A DNA stretch of 64,000 bases from Actinoplanes sp. TFC3. Lineage in GTDB: Bacteria > Actinomycetota > Actinomycetes > Mycobacteriales > Micromonosporaceae. Each line of letters starts with the position of its first letter. Within the stretch, counting starts at the first letter, position 1. A model generated the notes under the pieces. That model did no database searches, had not been told where the DNA came from, and saw only the letters and a list, made by a program, of their open reading frames with translations. This document shows, piece by piece, positions 33,787-43,798 of this stretch. A program made the position numbers and the translations under genes. The stretch covers positions 801,469 through 865,468 of the forward strand of contig NZ_LOJP01000002.1 in the NCBI RefSeq assembly GCF_001553785.1, read 5' to 3'.

Positions 33787-33947
33787 CCGCATCTTGATCG
33801 GTGGAATTTCTCATCCGACAGCAAACCCGCGCAAAGCTAAGTGCTCGGAGGCGGCAATGAGCGCTGGCCCCCCGTGTGTTGCCCCTCGCAAGCCGGACGA
33901 AGGTCCGCGACGGACAGTTCGTTGGCGAGGTGGGCGAAGCCGGTGGG

Positions 33948-35615
<1,668 letters not shown>

Positions 35616-35673
35616 GACGGGCAAGCCTAGGCCAGCCCCGGCCGGGCAGGCGAATCACCGGGTGCGGTTTTGC

Positions 35674-36993
35674 TCACCGGGCGGCAGCGGAACCGAACCG
35701 CAGGTAAGCCATGTCACGTCCGGAGACCAGGATCAGACCGCTCGGGCCGGCCGCGTACACCTTCGCGTCGGTGCGGGCTTCGGTCAGAACACCGCCGGTG
35801 CGCGGGCTCACAGCAATGACGCGAGCAGGCTTTTCATCGGCAACAACCGCTGCATACGGAGTGAGCGCAGCGGTCGCGCCGGAGTTGACCCCGCGCCGCC
35901 AGGCAACCGAGCCCCGCCCGAACGACCGAGCGGTGATCGTCTTCTTGTCGACACTTCGTATCAGGGCGTAGGAATTGTTCACCGCGAGCACGCTCTGCCC
36001 CTTGTCGCCCTTCCACAGGGTGCGTCCGTCATGTGCGGCGATCAGTTCCTCCTTGCCGTACGGATCCACTCCCAGCACAACGTCGGAGCCCCCGGCCGGG
36101 TCCTTCTCCTGTTTGCAGTGCGACCCGTTGTCAGCGGTGCGCAGGTTCAGGCCCTCGCGCTGCCACACCGCCTGCCCATTGGGTGGATCGTGCGCGGTCA
36201 CGCTGTAGTAGCAGGTGCCGTCGCGCGCGTCGCCGGTCACGGTCAGCACCCGGCTGCCAACAACCGTCACCCGCTGGTCCGAACCCGGTGTGCGAGTCTG
36301 CGTGACCTGCCCCTGCGCGGTGTCGATGATCTGGATCTTTCCGTCGCCGGGCAGTCCGATCAGGTCAGGCAACGGCTGCGGCCCGCCGGCATGCTGGTCA
36401 ACGCGGTCGCTGCCAAGCGGCTGGGTGTCGGGCAGGTCGGGGTTCGAGGCGTTGAGCACAAACCCGATCCCGCCCGTGCCGACCGTCCACAACGGCTTGC
36501 TCCCCCGCGGATCCCACGCGCTGAGCTCGCATTCGCCGGCCTTCGGACACCGAAGATCAAGAATGGCATCGGCGTACGTCCACACTGCCGTCGCTGCCGT
36601 GTCCTTACGCCGCACCGCCCCCGTCGCCGGGTCGAGCACCTCGTAACCCTTGGTGAGCAGCCGCCCGACCACCACCACGGCGTCGTCATCGCTGCCGGCC
36701 ACCCCGGCCCAATCCGCATCCGACTTCCACAGCTTCACCCCGGCCGCCGTCCCGTACGCCTCCACCGAGGTCCGGTACTCGACCACCACAGAGCCACCGG
36801 TGATCGTGATGCTCTTCGGGGACCCACCGATCGCGGTCTGCCACGCGGCCACGCCCTCGGCGATCGGGTCGCTCTGCGTCACCCAGGACCAGACCCGCGG
36901 CCACGGGTTCCAGACGCCGGTGGTGGCCAGCACCACCAGGGTGATGACGCCAGCCAGCGCCCACCCACGCGCAGTCGGACCCCCACCAGCCAC
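35674..36993 (-). CDS. Membrane-anchored PQQ-type beta-propeller protein
   Basis: A 439-residue protein with one N-terminal membrane helix (about 9-28, WALAGVITLVVLATTGVW) and a large external domain. Repeated Trp/Gly-containing strands (YEVLDPATGAVRRKD, AAHDGRTLWKGDKGQS, VIAVSPRTGGVLTEARTD) mark a PQQ-like propeller. It has several cysteines but no enzyme motif, so it is probably a binding or scaffold domain, not a dehydrogenase. It resembles the outside part of the Hsp70 fusion (27744) and the anchored protein at 42944. The GTG start at 36993 follows GTAACC without a strong ribosome site. Confidence 0.72.
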   Translation of the reverse strand: MAGGGPTARGWALAGVITLVVLATTGVWNPWPRVWSWVTQSDPIAEGVAAWQTAIGGSPKSITITGGSVVVEYRTSVEAYGTAAGVKLWKSDADWAGVAGSDDDAVVVVGRLLTKGYEVLDPATGAVRRKDTAATAVWTYADAILDLRCPKAGECELSAWDPRGSKPLWTVGTGGIGFVLNASNPDLPDTQPLGSDRVDQHAGGPQPLPDLIGLPGDGKIQIIDTAQGQVTQTRTPGSDQRVTVVGSRVLTVTGDARDGTCYYSVTAHDPPNGQAVWQREGLNLRTADNGSHCKQEKDPAGGSDVVLGVDPYGKEELIAAHDGRTLWKGDKGQSVLAVNNSYALIRSVDKKTITARSFGRGSVAWRRGVNSGATAALTPYAAVVADEKPARVIAVSPRTGGVLTEARTDAKVYAAGPSGLILVSGRDMAYLRFGSAAAR

Positions 36994-37054
36994 GCGCCCA
37001 CGGTAACGAGATCACCGGGCGGACAGAACAGCCCGATAAGCCCGTGTCGCTGTG

Positions 37055-37543
37055 TTAAGTCCCACTCGCCGCCCGGACCAGGGGCATCGTCCGGTAAGCG
37101 ATCTGCTCGGCGAGCGCAATGATCGTGGAGGCCCGCACGATGCCCTCGTACCCGACGATCTGGTCGATGACGCGCTGCAGGTCGGCGTTGTTGCGCGCCA
37201 CAATCCGGCACATCAGGTCGCCACTGCCGGTGATCGTATGTGCCTCCAAGACCTCGGGAATGTCAGCGAGATGCGCAGTCACCGCGCCGTGGCCGTACCG
37301 TTGCGAAATCTCCAACGTCACAAAGCTCATCACTTCGAAACCGATGGCAGCCGGTGCGATCTGCGGGTTTCGAATGGCGCCGCGAGCCAGGAGTTTGTCC
37401 AGCCGCGATTGCACGGTCCCGCGGGCGACCGCAAGGCGCCGCGACATTTCGAGTACGCCCACGCGTGGCTCGTCATCGAGCAGCGCGAGGATCCTGCCGT
37501 CGAGAGCATCCAGGTGAACATCCTGTACAGCCATAGTGCCCAT
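37055..37543 (-). CDS. Lrp/AsnC-family transcriptional regulator
   Basis: A 162-residue Lrp-type regulator. The helix-turn-helix is in LDALDGRILALLDDEPR followed by SRRLAVARGTVQSRLDKL. The C-terminal RAM ligand domain has ITGSGDLMCRIVARNNADLQ. It is divergent from hppD with 79 bp between, so it probably controls tyrosine catabolism in response to an aromatic amino acid or a related acid (inference). Start ATG 37543 is preferred because GGTAGAG lies before it; a second ATG is three codons in. Confidence 0.9.
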   Translation of the reverse strand: MGTMAVQDVHLDALDGRILALLDDEPRVGVLEMSRRLAVARGTVQSRLDKLLARGAIRNPQIAPAAIGFEVMSFVTLEISQRYGHGAVTAHLADIPEVLEAHTITGSGDLMCRIVARNNADLQRVIDQIVGYEGIVRASTIIALAEQIAYRTMPLVRAASGT

Positions 37544-37572
37544 GGACTCTACCGAATGCGCAGACTGACCAG

Positions 37573-37583
37573 CCGAAAATCGG
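37573..37583. promoter_or_regulatory. Short AT-centred palindrome in the Lrp/hppD intergenic region
   Basis: CCGAAAATCGG is an inverted repeat (CCGA-AAA-TCGG) midway between the divergent Lrp and hppD starts. Its AT-rich centre fits Lrp-type sites, making it a candidate operator; the match is short. Confidence 0.35.
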
Positions 37584-37622
37584 ACTGTTGCCCAGTGCTG
37601 TGACCTGGGACAACCTCTAGCA

Positions 37623-38777
37623 ATGACGCAGGTTCAGGAACACGCCACGATCACCGACGACGTCTTCCCCGTGAAAGGCGTCGACTACCTCCAGTTCCTC
37701 GTGGGCAACGCCAAGCAGGCGGCCCACTACTACTCGACCGCGTTCGGGATGACCTGTGTGGCCTATCGCGGCCCCGAACTCGGCTACCGCGACCACGCCG
37801 AATACGTGCTGGTCAGCGGCAACGCCCGCTTCCTGATCACCGGCGCGGTGCATGCCGGCGCCGAGGGCAGCGACCACGTGGCCAAGCACAGCGACGGCAT
37901 CCGCGACATCGCCCTGCACGTCCCCGACGTCGACAAGGCCTTCGCCCACGCCGTGTCCGCCGGCGCGCGCCCGGTCACCGAGCCGCACGACATCAGCGAC
38001 GACCACGGCACCGTCCGCGTCGCCGCCATCGCCTCGTACGGGGACACGCTGCACACGCTGATCGACCGCTCGCGCTATCAAGGGCCGTTCCTGCCCGGCT
38101 TCGTGACCCGGGGACCCATCGTCGACCGGCAACCCGCGATCGACGCCGGCCTGCAGCCCAAGCGGTACTTCCAGGCCGTGGACCACGTGGTCGGCAACGT
38201 CGAACTCGGCAAGATGGACGAGTGGGTGGAGTTCTACCGGCGTGTCATGGGCTTCACCAACATGGCCGAGTTCATCGGTGACGACATCGCCACTGACTAT
38301 TCGGCCCTGATGAGCAAGGTCGTCGCGGATGGCTCGCGCAAGGTGAAGTTCCCGCTCAACGAGCCGGCCGTGTCCCAGCGCAAATCCCAGATCGATGAGT
38401 ACCTGGAGTTCTACGGCGGCCCCGGCGCCCAGCACGTGGCCGTGGCAACCAACGACATCCTGGCCAGCGTCGACGCCATGCGCGCGGCCGGCCTCGAATT
38501 CCTGGACACCCCCGACTCGTACTACGACGACCCGTCGCTGCGGGCCAGAATCGGCCAGGTCCGGGTGCCGATCGAGGAACTGAAGAAGCGCTCGATCCTG
38601 GTGGACCGCGACGAAGACGGCTACCTCCTGCAGATCTTCACCAAGCCCGTCCAGGACCGCCCGACGGTGTTTTTCGAGCTGATCGAACGCCACGGGTCGC
38701 TGGGGTTCGGCAAGGGCAACTTCAAGGCCCTGTTCGAAGCCATCGAGCGGGAACAAGAGCTACGCGGAAACCTGTAA
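37623..38777 (+). CDS. hppD: 4-Hydroxyphenylpyruvate dioxygenase
   Basis: A 384-residue Fe(II) enzyme that converts 4-hydroxyphenylpyruvate into homogentisate, the second step of tyrosine breakdown. Two vicinal-oxygen-chelate halves are visible: VDYLQFLVGNAKQAAHYYST at the start and VDHVVGNVELGKMDEWVEFY in the second half. The iron ligands fall in VDHVVGN (His), GAQHVAVATNDI (His) and FFELIERHG (Glu), and the C-terminal helix has GFGKGNFKALFEAIEREQ. It is divergent from the Lrp regulator. Its last 157 nt are overlapped antisense by the frame of the MFS gene. Confidence 0.96.
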   Translation: MTQVQEHATITDDVFPVKGVDYLQFLVGNAKQAAHYYSTAFGMTCVAYRGPELGYRDHAEYVLVSGNARFLITGAVHAGAEGSDHVAKHSDGIRDIALHVPDVDKAFAHAVSAGARPVTEPHDISDDHGTVRVAAIASYGDTLHTLIDRSRYQGPFLPGFVTRGPIVDRQPAIDAGLQPKRYFQAVDHVVGNVELGKMDEWVEFYRRVMGFTNMAEFIGDDIATDYSALMSKVVADGSRKVKFPLNEPAVSQRKSQIDEYLEFYGGPGAQHVAVATNDILASVDAMRAAGLEFLDTPDSYYDDPSLRARIGQVRVPIEELKKRSILVDRDEDGYLLQIFTKPVQDRPTVFFELIERHGSLGFGKGNFKALFEAIEREQELRGNL

Positions 38778-39928
38778 CACTGTCTGACGTGACCGCAGCA
38801 AACAACGACGCCCCAGACAGGGGCCCGCCGAGCCCCGAGCGTGACTTGGGGGCGCCTGGGGGTGGGCTTGGCTCGGGTGGCCCCCACCAGCCGTTCCCCC
38901 ACAAACGCCCCACCGCCGATGCCGATCTGGAATGCCACCACGTACGCCGCTGACGCCGCGTCCCGGGCGGTAGGCGCCACCCGCAGGATCGTCGATTGCA
39001 GCACGATCGGCAGCGCCGTGAACGCTCCGCCCCAGGCCAGCACCGCCACCACAGTCGCCGCCGCCCCGAGCACCGGCACCAGCACGGCCAACGCCACTCC
39101 GATCGCGGTGACCAGCACCGTCAGCAGCGGGCCGGGCCAGCGGTCCACCCAGCGGCCCACCAACCAGTTGCCGATCAAGCCCATGACGCCATAGCCGAGC
39201 AGCAGCAGCGTCAGCCCGGCACCTTCGAGGCCCGCGTCGCGCCGGACCAGCGGGGCGATGTAGGTGTACGCCGCGAAGTGCCCGATCACCACGGTCATCG
39301 TCAGCAGGCACACCGTCGCAACCGGCCCGGAGCGGATGACCCGCAGGGAGGCTCGGGCTTGCGGCAAAGCTTCGAGCTTGGGCAGGACCAGCAGGATCCC
39401 CGCTGCACAGCTCACCCCCAGCGCCGCGAGCACGCCCAGCGCCACCCGCCAGCCCAGCCATTGACCAAGAGCCGTTCCGAGCGGGACGCCCAGCACCAGG
39501 GCCAGCGAGTTGCCGGCGAAAACCATCGCTGTGGCGCGACCTGCTTGACCTTCGGGGGCGAGCCTGGCGGCCACCGGAGCGATCGTTGACCAGAACACGC
39601 CGTGCGCCACCGCGCAGATCAGCCGAGACAGGGCGAGGATGAGGAAGGTGGGTGCGAAAGCGGCCACCAGCTGGGAAATCGCGAAGATCGCCAGGGTGGC
39701 GGCAAGCAGGGTGTGCCGCGGGATCCGCATGGTGAGCGCGGTCAGCGGGATGGTGGTCAGGCCGGCGACGAGGGCGTAGCTGGTCAGCAGCAGACCGACG
39801 TCCGCCTCGCTGACCGACAGACCCGACGCGATCTGCGGGAGCAGCCCGACCGGGATGGTCTCCGCGGTGACGTAGGCAAAGCAAGAAGCGCCGAGCACGG
39901 CGAGCGCACCACGGTGGTCAGGGTTCAC
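38621..39928 (-). CDS. MFS efflux transporter (DHA1/sugar-efflux type), C-terminally altered
   Basis: A 435-codon frame for a major facilitator of the AraJ/SotB-like drug or sugar exporter group: GLLLTSYALVAGLTTIPLTA, AHGVFWSTIAPVAARLAP and AMVFAGNSLALVLGVPLG are typical. About eleven helices can be traced down to IGIGGGAFVGERLVGA (about 38880). The expected twelfth helix is missing. Instead the frame continues with a polar, Pro/Arg-rich tail that runs antisense into hppD. The gene may be truncated or may carry an odd tail. GTG 39928 follows TATTCT by 6 nt, suggesting a leaderless mRNA. It is divergent from a ROK regulator likely to control it. Confidence 0.72.
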   Translation of the reverse strand: MNPDHRGALAVLGASCFAYVTAETIPVGLLPQIASGLSVSEADVGLLLTSYALVAGLTTIPLTALTMRIPRHTLLAATLAIFAISQLVAAFAPTFLILALSRLICAVAHGVFWSTIAPVAARLAPEGQAGRATAMVFAGNSLALVLGVPLGTALGQWLGWRVALGVLAALGVSCAAGILLVLPKLEALPQARASLRVIRSGPVATVCLLTMTVVIGHFAAYTYIAPLVRRDAGLEGAGLTLLLLGYGVMGLIGNWLVGRWVDRWPGPLLTVLVTAIGVALAVLVPVLGAAATVVAVLAWGGAFTALPIVLQSTILRVAPTARDAASAAYVVAFQIGIGGGAFVGERLVGATRAKPTPRRPQVTLGARRAPVWGVVVCCGHVRQCYRFPRSSCSRSMASNRALKLPLPNPSDPWRSISSKNTVGRSWTGLVKICRR

Positions 39929-39974
39929 CCAGCAAGAATAAACTCCAACCAAGAGCATAAGTAGGGGGTACGGT

Positions 39975-41087
39975 GTGACGACGCGCGCAACCGAGCTGCT
40001 TCGGGTGGTGCATGCCCGGCCCGGTGTCACCCGGGCCGATGCGGCACGGCTGATCGGCGTCGGCACCGGCGCAACCACCGAGCTCGTCGGTCGTCTGGGC
40101 CAAGCGGAGCTCCTCGCCGAAGCGCCGGCCACCCCGAGCGGCACCCGAGGCCGTCCCACCACCTCGCTCATCCCGCACCCGCGCGGCCCGCTGATCGCCG
40201 CAGCCTCGATCACCCACGAGCAGTGGCGGGTCGACGTGGTCGAGCTGGGCGGCGGCACCCTGGTCTCGGTCCGCGAGGACATCGGCGAGCGCAGCGGTGA
40301 GCAGATCGTGGCGGCGGTCGGTGCAACAGTGGCCAAGCTGCGCCGCGACTACAGCGACCGCATCCGCGGCATCGGCATCGCGGCGCCCGGCACGGTCTCC
40401 CGCGACCTGATGCTGGACGCGAGCAGCCTGGGCTGGCGCGACGTCGACCTCGCGGCCATCTGGCCCAAGGCGGACATCTTCGTGGCCGGCAACGACGCCA
40501 CCCTCGCCGCCAGCGCCGAGTCGCACCGCGGGCTCGCGGCCGGTGCCTCGGTGGCCTTGCACCTGCGCGTCGAGGCGGGTCTCGGCGGCGCGGTGGTCGA
40601 CGGCGGCAAGGTGCTGGTGGGAGCGCTGGGCGCCGCGGGCGAGTTCGGGCACATGCCGTTCGGCGATCCCACGGTGACCTGCCCCTGCGGTGCACGCGGC
40701 TGCTGGGGAACGGCGGTCGACGGTTCCGCCCTGGCTCGCTTGCAGGGTCACGACCTGCCCAGAGACCCCATCTCGTACGCCCGCCGCATCATCTCCTCCT
40801 CGGATCCGGAACCGGCAGCGGCTACGGCAACCGTGGCAACCGCCCTGGGCCGGGGCATCGCGGGCCTGGTCAACGGCCTCGACCCGGATCTCGTCACGCT
40901 CGGCGGCCTCGGGGTGGACCTGCTGACTGCGGCGCCGGAGCGCATCGAGGAGGCGTACCGGGCCGGCCTGATGGGCTTCCGCCGCGAGTCGCCGCCGCCG
41001 GTGCTGGCCGCCGCGCTGGGCGACGACGGTCCCCTGCTCGGAGCCGCCGAGGAGGCCTGGACCGCGCTGTTGACCGCCCTGACCTGA
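39975..41087 (+). CDS. ROK-family transcriptional regulator
   Basis: A 370-residue ROK protein with an N-terminal winged helix (RADAARLIGVGTGATTELVGRL) followed by the sugar-kinase-like domain. Phrases: IRGIGIAAPGTVS, FVAGNDATLAASAE, and the zinc site CPCGARGCWGTAVDG. The N-terminal helix-turn-helix marks it as a repressor or activator instead of a kinase. It is divergent from the MFS exporter with 46 bp between, so the exporter is its likely target, with a sugar effector by family analogy. GTG 39975 follows AGGGGG. Confidence 0.87.
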   Translation: MTTRATELLRVVHARPGVTRADAARLIGVGTGATTELVGRLGQAELLAEAPATPSGTRGRPTTSLIPHPRGPLIAAASITHEQWRVDVVELGGGTLVSVREDIGERSGEQIVAAVGATVAKLRRDYSDRIRGIGIAAPGTVSRDLMLDASSLGWRDVDLAAIWPKADIFVAGNDATLAASAESHRGLAAGASVALHLRVEAGLGGAVVDGGKVLVGALGAAGEFGHMPFGDPTVTCPCGARGCWGTAVDGSALARLQGHDLPRDPISYARRIISSSDPEPAAATATVATALGRGIAGLVNGLDPDLVTLGGLGVDLLTAAPERIEEAYRAGLMGFRRESPPPVLAAALGDDGPLLGAAEEAWTALLTALT

Positions 41088-41096
41088 GATCGGCAG

Positions 41097-42002
41097 CTAC
41101 GACCGCGCCGCGAGCAACTCGGCGGTGGCCTCCCACAGCCGGCGTTCGCGGGCGCGGTCATGCGCTACCGGCTGGGTCTGGACGACCTTGTCCTTCAGCA
41201 CGAACGCGCCGTCCCGCAGGCCGGCCCACTTCTCGTCCAGCGCCACCGACGCCAGGGCCGGACCCGAACGCTTCGGGGTGGACACGCCCGGCAGGCGCCC
41301 GAGGCCGCGCATGATCGCCTGTAGCGCCGGGGGAGCGTCGCGGCCGAGGGCGGTGCCGGGCATCCAGCCGGGTTCGAAGACCGCGACGCCGATGCCGGGG
41401 CCGGTGTGGCGCTGAAGCTCGTGGGCGTAGTACAGGATGGCCAGCTTGGCGTTGGAGTAGGCGACGCCGGAGGCGGCGGTGCCCGGGTGCTCGGTGCCGG
41501 CCGCCGGGCGGGCGATCTCGACGGGGTCGCGCCAGTCGGCTTCGGGCACGTGCAGCAGGCGCCGCCAGAAGTTGGCGCTGTAGGTGTTCGAGCCGAGCAG
41601 CACGATCCGGGCCGGGGCGGTGAGCGAGCCGAGCAGGTCGCCAATGAGCTGGGCGTGGGCCAGGTAGTTCACGGCGAAGGTCAACTCGTAGCCGTCGGCC
41701 GAGGCGCGGCGGGTGTCGGCGGACATCGCGCCGGCGTTGGCGATCAGGGCGTGCAGCGGGCCAGCCGCCCCGGAGTCCAGCAGGTCACGAACGGTGGACG
41801 CGGCGGCGCGTACGTCGGCGAGGTGGGACAGGTCGCAGCCGACCTCGTGAACGCGGGAACCACGAGCGCGAGCTTCGTCGGCGACGGCGGTCAGCGCCTT
41901 GCCGCTGCGGCCCACCAGGATGAGGTCGGCGCGCCCGGCCAGGGCGAGGGTGGCGGCTCGGCCGAGGCCGCGGGTCGGGCCGGTGATCAGCACGGTTGTC
42001 AT
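41097..42002 (-). CDS. Short-chain dehydrogenase/reductase
   Basis: A 301-residue SDR oxidoreductase. The NAD(P) site is VLITGPTRGLGRAATLAL, followed by ILVGRSGKAL, the NAG-type motif ANAGAMS, and catalytic Tyr/Lys in VAYSNAKLAILYYAHEL. It most resembles the retinol-dehydrogenase/WWOX-like classical SDRs common in actinobacteria; the substrate is unknown. ATG 42002 is chosen because the Rossmann fold begins at once (MTTVLITGP); an upstream ATG at 42026 is possible. It is divergent from an XRE regulator, a common regulator/SDR pairing. Confidence 0.87.
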   Translation of the reverse strand: MTTVLITGPTRGLGRAATLALAGRADLILVGRSGKALTAVADEARARGSRVHEVGCDLSHLADVRAAASTVRDLLDSGAAGPLHALIANAGAMSADTRRASADGYELTFAVNYLAHAQLIGDLLGSLTAPARIVLLGSNTYSANFWRRLLHVPEADWRDPVEIARPAAGTEHPGTAASGVAYSNAKLAILYYAHELQRHTGPGIGVAVFEPGWMPGTALGRDAPPALQAIMRGLGRLPGVSTPKRSGPALASVALDEKWAGLRDGAFVLKDKVVQTQPVAHDRARERRLWEATAELLAARS

Positions 42003-42103
42003 GGACCGAGCGTGCAAGCTGTGCACGCGGTTAGGTAGCCGTGCGGCTTTCGTAGGAATGGCAGGGCCAGGACAACGCTGCTGGGAAGGCGCAGACTCAA
42101 CGC

Positions 42104-42949
42104 GTGGATTCGTGGGAGTTCGGCCGGACCGTACGACGCTGGCGGGATCGGGTGGCGCCGGAAGCCGTGGGGGTGCCGGTCGGGCGGCGGCGGCGGGCCA
42201 CTGGGCTGCGCCGCGAGGAACTGGCCCAGCTCGCTGGGATCTCGGCTGACTATCTGACCCGGCTCGAGCAGGGCCGGGCGACGACGCCGTCGGCTCAGGT
42301 GGTGGAGGCGCTGGCCCGGGCCTTGCGGCTGCCGGACACCGAGCGCGGCCTGCTCTATCGCCTCGCCGGGCTGGCCGCGCCGGGGCTTGAGGTGGTGCCG
42401 TCGCGCGTCACGGCGAGCGTGCAGCGGCTGCTCGACCGGCTCGCGTACACGCCGGTGGTGGTCTATGACGCCACGTGGACGCTGGTGCTGGCCAACGCCC
42501 CCTACGACGCGCTGATGGGTGACACGTCGGGCTGGCAGGGGCTGGAACGCAACTCCATCTGGCGCAACCTGACCGGCCACCACAACCGGGTGGTGCACAC
42601 CGCGCAGGAGCACGCCCGGCATGTGGGGTTGCTGGTTGCCGACCTGCGCTTGACGGCGTCGAAATATCCGGCTGACCGGGCGCTGCGCCGGCTCATCGAT
42701 GACTTGGCTGAGGCCGATCCCCGCTTCCCCGAGTTATGGGAAGCCGGCCCGCCCGAACTGCCAGCGGAACCGTCACGGCAGAAGGTCATCGAGCATCCGG
42801 CGGTGGGCCGGATAACGCTGGACTGCGACACGCTCGTCGTTGCCTCGGACGACTTGCGCATCACCGTCTACACCGCCGAGCCGGGCAGCGAGGATGCCGA
42901 GCGACTGCAGCTGGCCACCGTTCTCGGCACGCAGAGCCTGGTGTCATAG
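42104..42949 (+). CDS. XRE-family regulator with MmyB-like ligand-binding domain
   Basis: A 281-residue regulator. The helix-turn-helix contains GLRREELAQLAGISADYLTR then LEQGRATTPSAQVVEAL. The C-terminal MmyB-type PAS-like domain has YTPVVVYDATWTLVLANAPYDALMG and NSIWRNLTG, then WEAGPPELP and TVYTAEPGSEDAERL. Members of this group sit next to and control SDR genes, as here with the divergent gene at 41097-42002. It starts with GTG. Its stop overlaps the convergent propeller gene by 6 nt. Confidence 0.9.
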   Translation: MDSWEFGRTVRRWRDRVAPEAVGVPVGRRRRATGLRREELAQLAGISADYLTRLEQGRATTPSAQVVEALARALRLPDTERGLLYRLAGLAAPGLEVVPSRVTASVQRLLDRLAYTPVVVYDATWTLVLANAPYDALMGDTSGWQGLERNSIWRNLTGHHNRVVHTAQEHARHVGLLVADLRLTASKYPADRALRRLIDDLAEADPRFPELWEAGPPELPAEPSRQKVIEHPAVGRITLDCDTLVVASDDLRITVYTAEPGSEDAERLQLATVLGTQSLVS

Positions 42950-43789
42950 GGCGGCGATGATGACCGGCTCGGGCGGATAGTCGACGCGTTCGAGGGTCAG
43001 CCAATTGCCGGTGAGGTGCCAGCGGCGCGGCTGCCAGGGTTCCACGCGCTCATTGGTGGTGTAGAGGCGGAACGACGTCAGTTCGGCCCCGGTACGCGCG
43101 TCCAGCTCGACGAGCGTTTGATTGGCGGCCAGCAAAATGACTTTCTGCGGACGTACCCCCAGAATTATCGCTTCCCCGGTCCATTCCCAGGAGGCCGCTC
43201 CCGATGCCTTGACCACCCCATTGGCCGCGGTTACCGAAAGGCTTGCCGGTTCGGCCACGGGAACGGCGGTGGGGCGGCCGGTTTCCAGCGAGAAAGCGGC
43301 TCCGGAAACCAGCACGGCCGAGCCCGAAACGGAAAGGCCCGCTGGGTCCCAGACCGCATCCGATCCGGTCGGTTCGGCAAAGGGATCGGCGGCCGGGCCG
43401 CCGGTTCTCCACACCACCCTCCCGGTACGGCCATCGAGCGCGACCACCAGCCCATCGCTCCACCGGCTGACCACCGTCGCACCGGCCGCAACGACCCCGC
43501 TGACCTGGGCCGGCCACCGCCGATAGGACCACAGCGGGGTGTACATCGTGGTGGCCGAAATCGGACTGTCCGCCTTGACGACGCGCTTGCCCGCGTACAC
43601 CCGGATTCGCTCGTCGACGATGAGCGGGGCCAGCGCCGTCTTCCCGGTGACCCCGGGCGCCACCACCTCCGCGGCCGGGTACGGCAGAGCAGCCGCCTCC
43701 ACCACCTCGGAAGGACGCAGCACCCGCCAGCCGATCAGGCCCGCGGCGGCAACCAGAACTATCGCAAGCAGCACGCGCACGACATGCAC
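42944..43789 (-). CDS. Small membrane-anchored PQQ-like domain protein
   Basis: A 281-residue protein with an N-terminal membrane helix (about 5-22, VLLAIVLVAAAGLIGW) and an external beta-rich domain. Propeller-like phrases: VVALDGRTGRVVWRTGG, ILLAANQTLVELDARTGAEL and NWLTLERVDYPPEP. It begins only 9 nt after the fahA stop on the same strand, so it is likely co-transcribed with fahA and the unknown gene at 44896 even though an envelope protein has no obvious role in homogentisate breakdown. It is the third protein of this kind in the window. Confidence 0.72.
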   Translation of the reverse strand: MHVVRVLLAIVLVAAAGLIGWRVLRPSEVVEAAALPYPAAEVVAPGVTGKTALAPLIVDERIRVYAGKRVVKADSPISATTMYTPLWSYRRWPAQVSGVVAAGATVVSRWSDGLVVALDGRTGRVVWRTGGPAADPFAEPTGSDAVWDPAGLSVSGSAVLVSGAAFSLETGRPTAVPVAEPASLSVTAANGVVKASGAASWEWTGEAIILGVRPQKVILLAANQTLVELDARTGAELTSFRLYTTNERVEPWQPRRWHLTGNWLTLERVDYPPEPVIIAAL

Positions 43790-43798
43790 AGTAGTTGC

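Noticed and set aside
33787..33947. Short frames in the 161-bp gap between the OmpA remnant and the class I fumarase
   Set aside because: They are Arg/Pro-rich, have no ribosome site and resemble no family; the gap appears empty.
43301..43789. PQQ-dependent dehydrogenase activity for the propeller proteins
   Set aside because: No cofactor-site motifs or dehydrogenase domain are seen; only the repeat fold is suggested.
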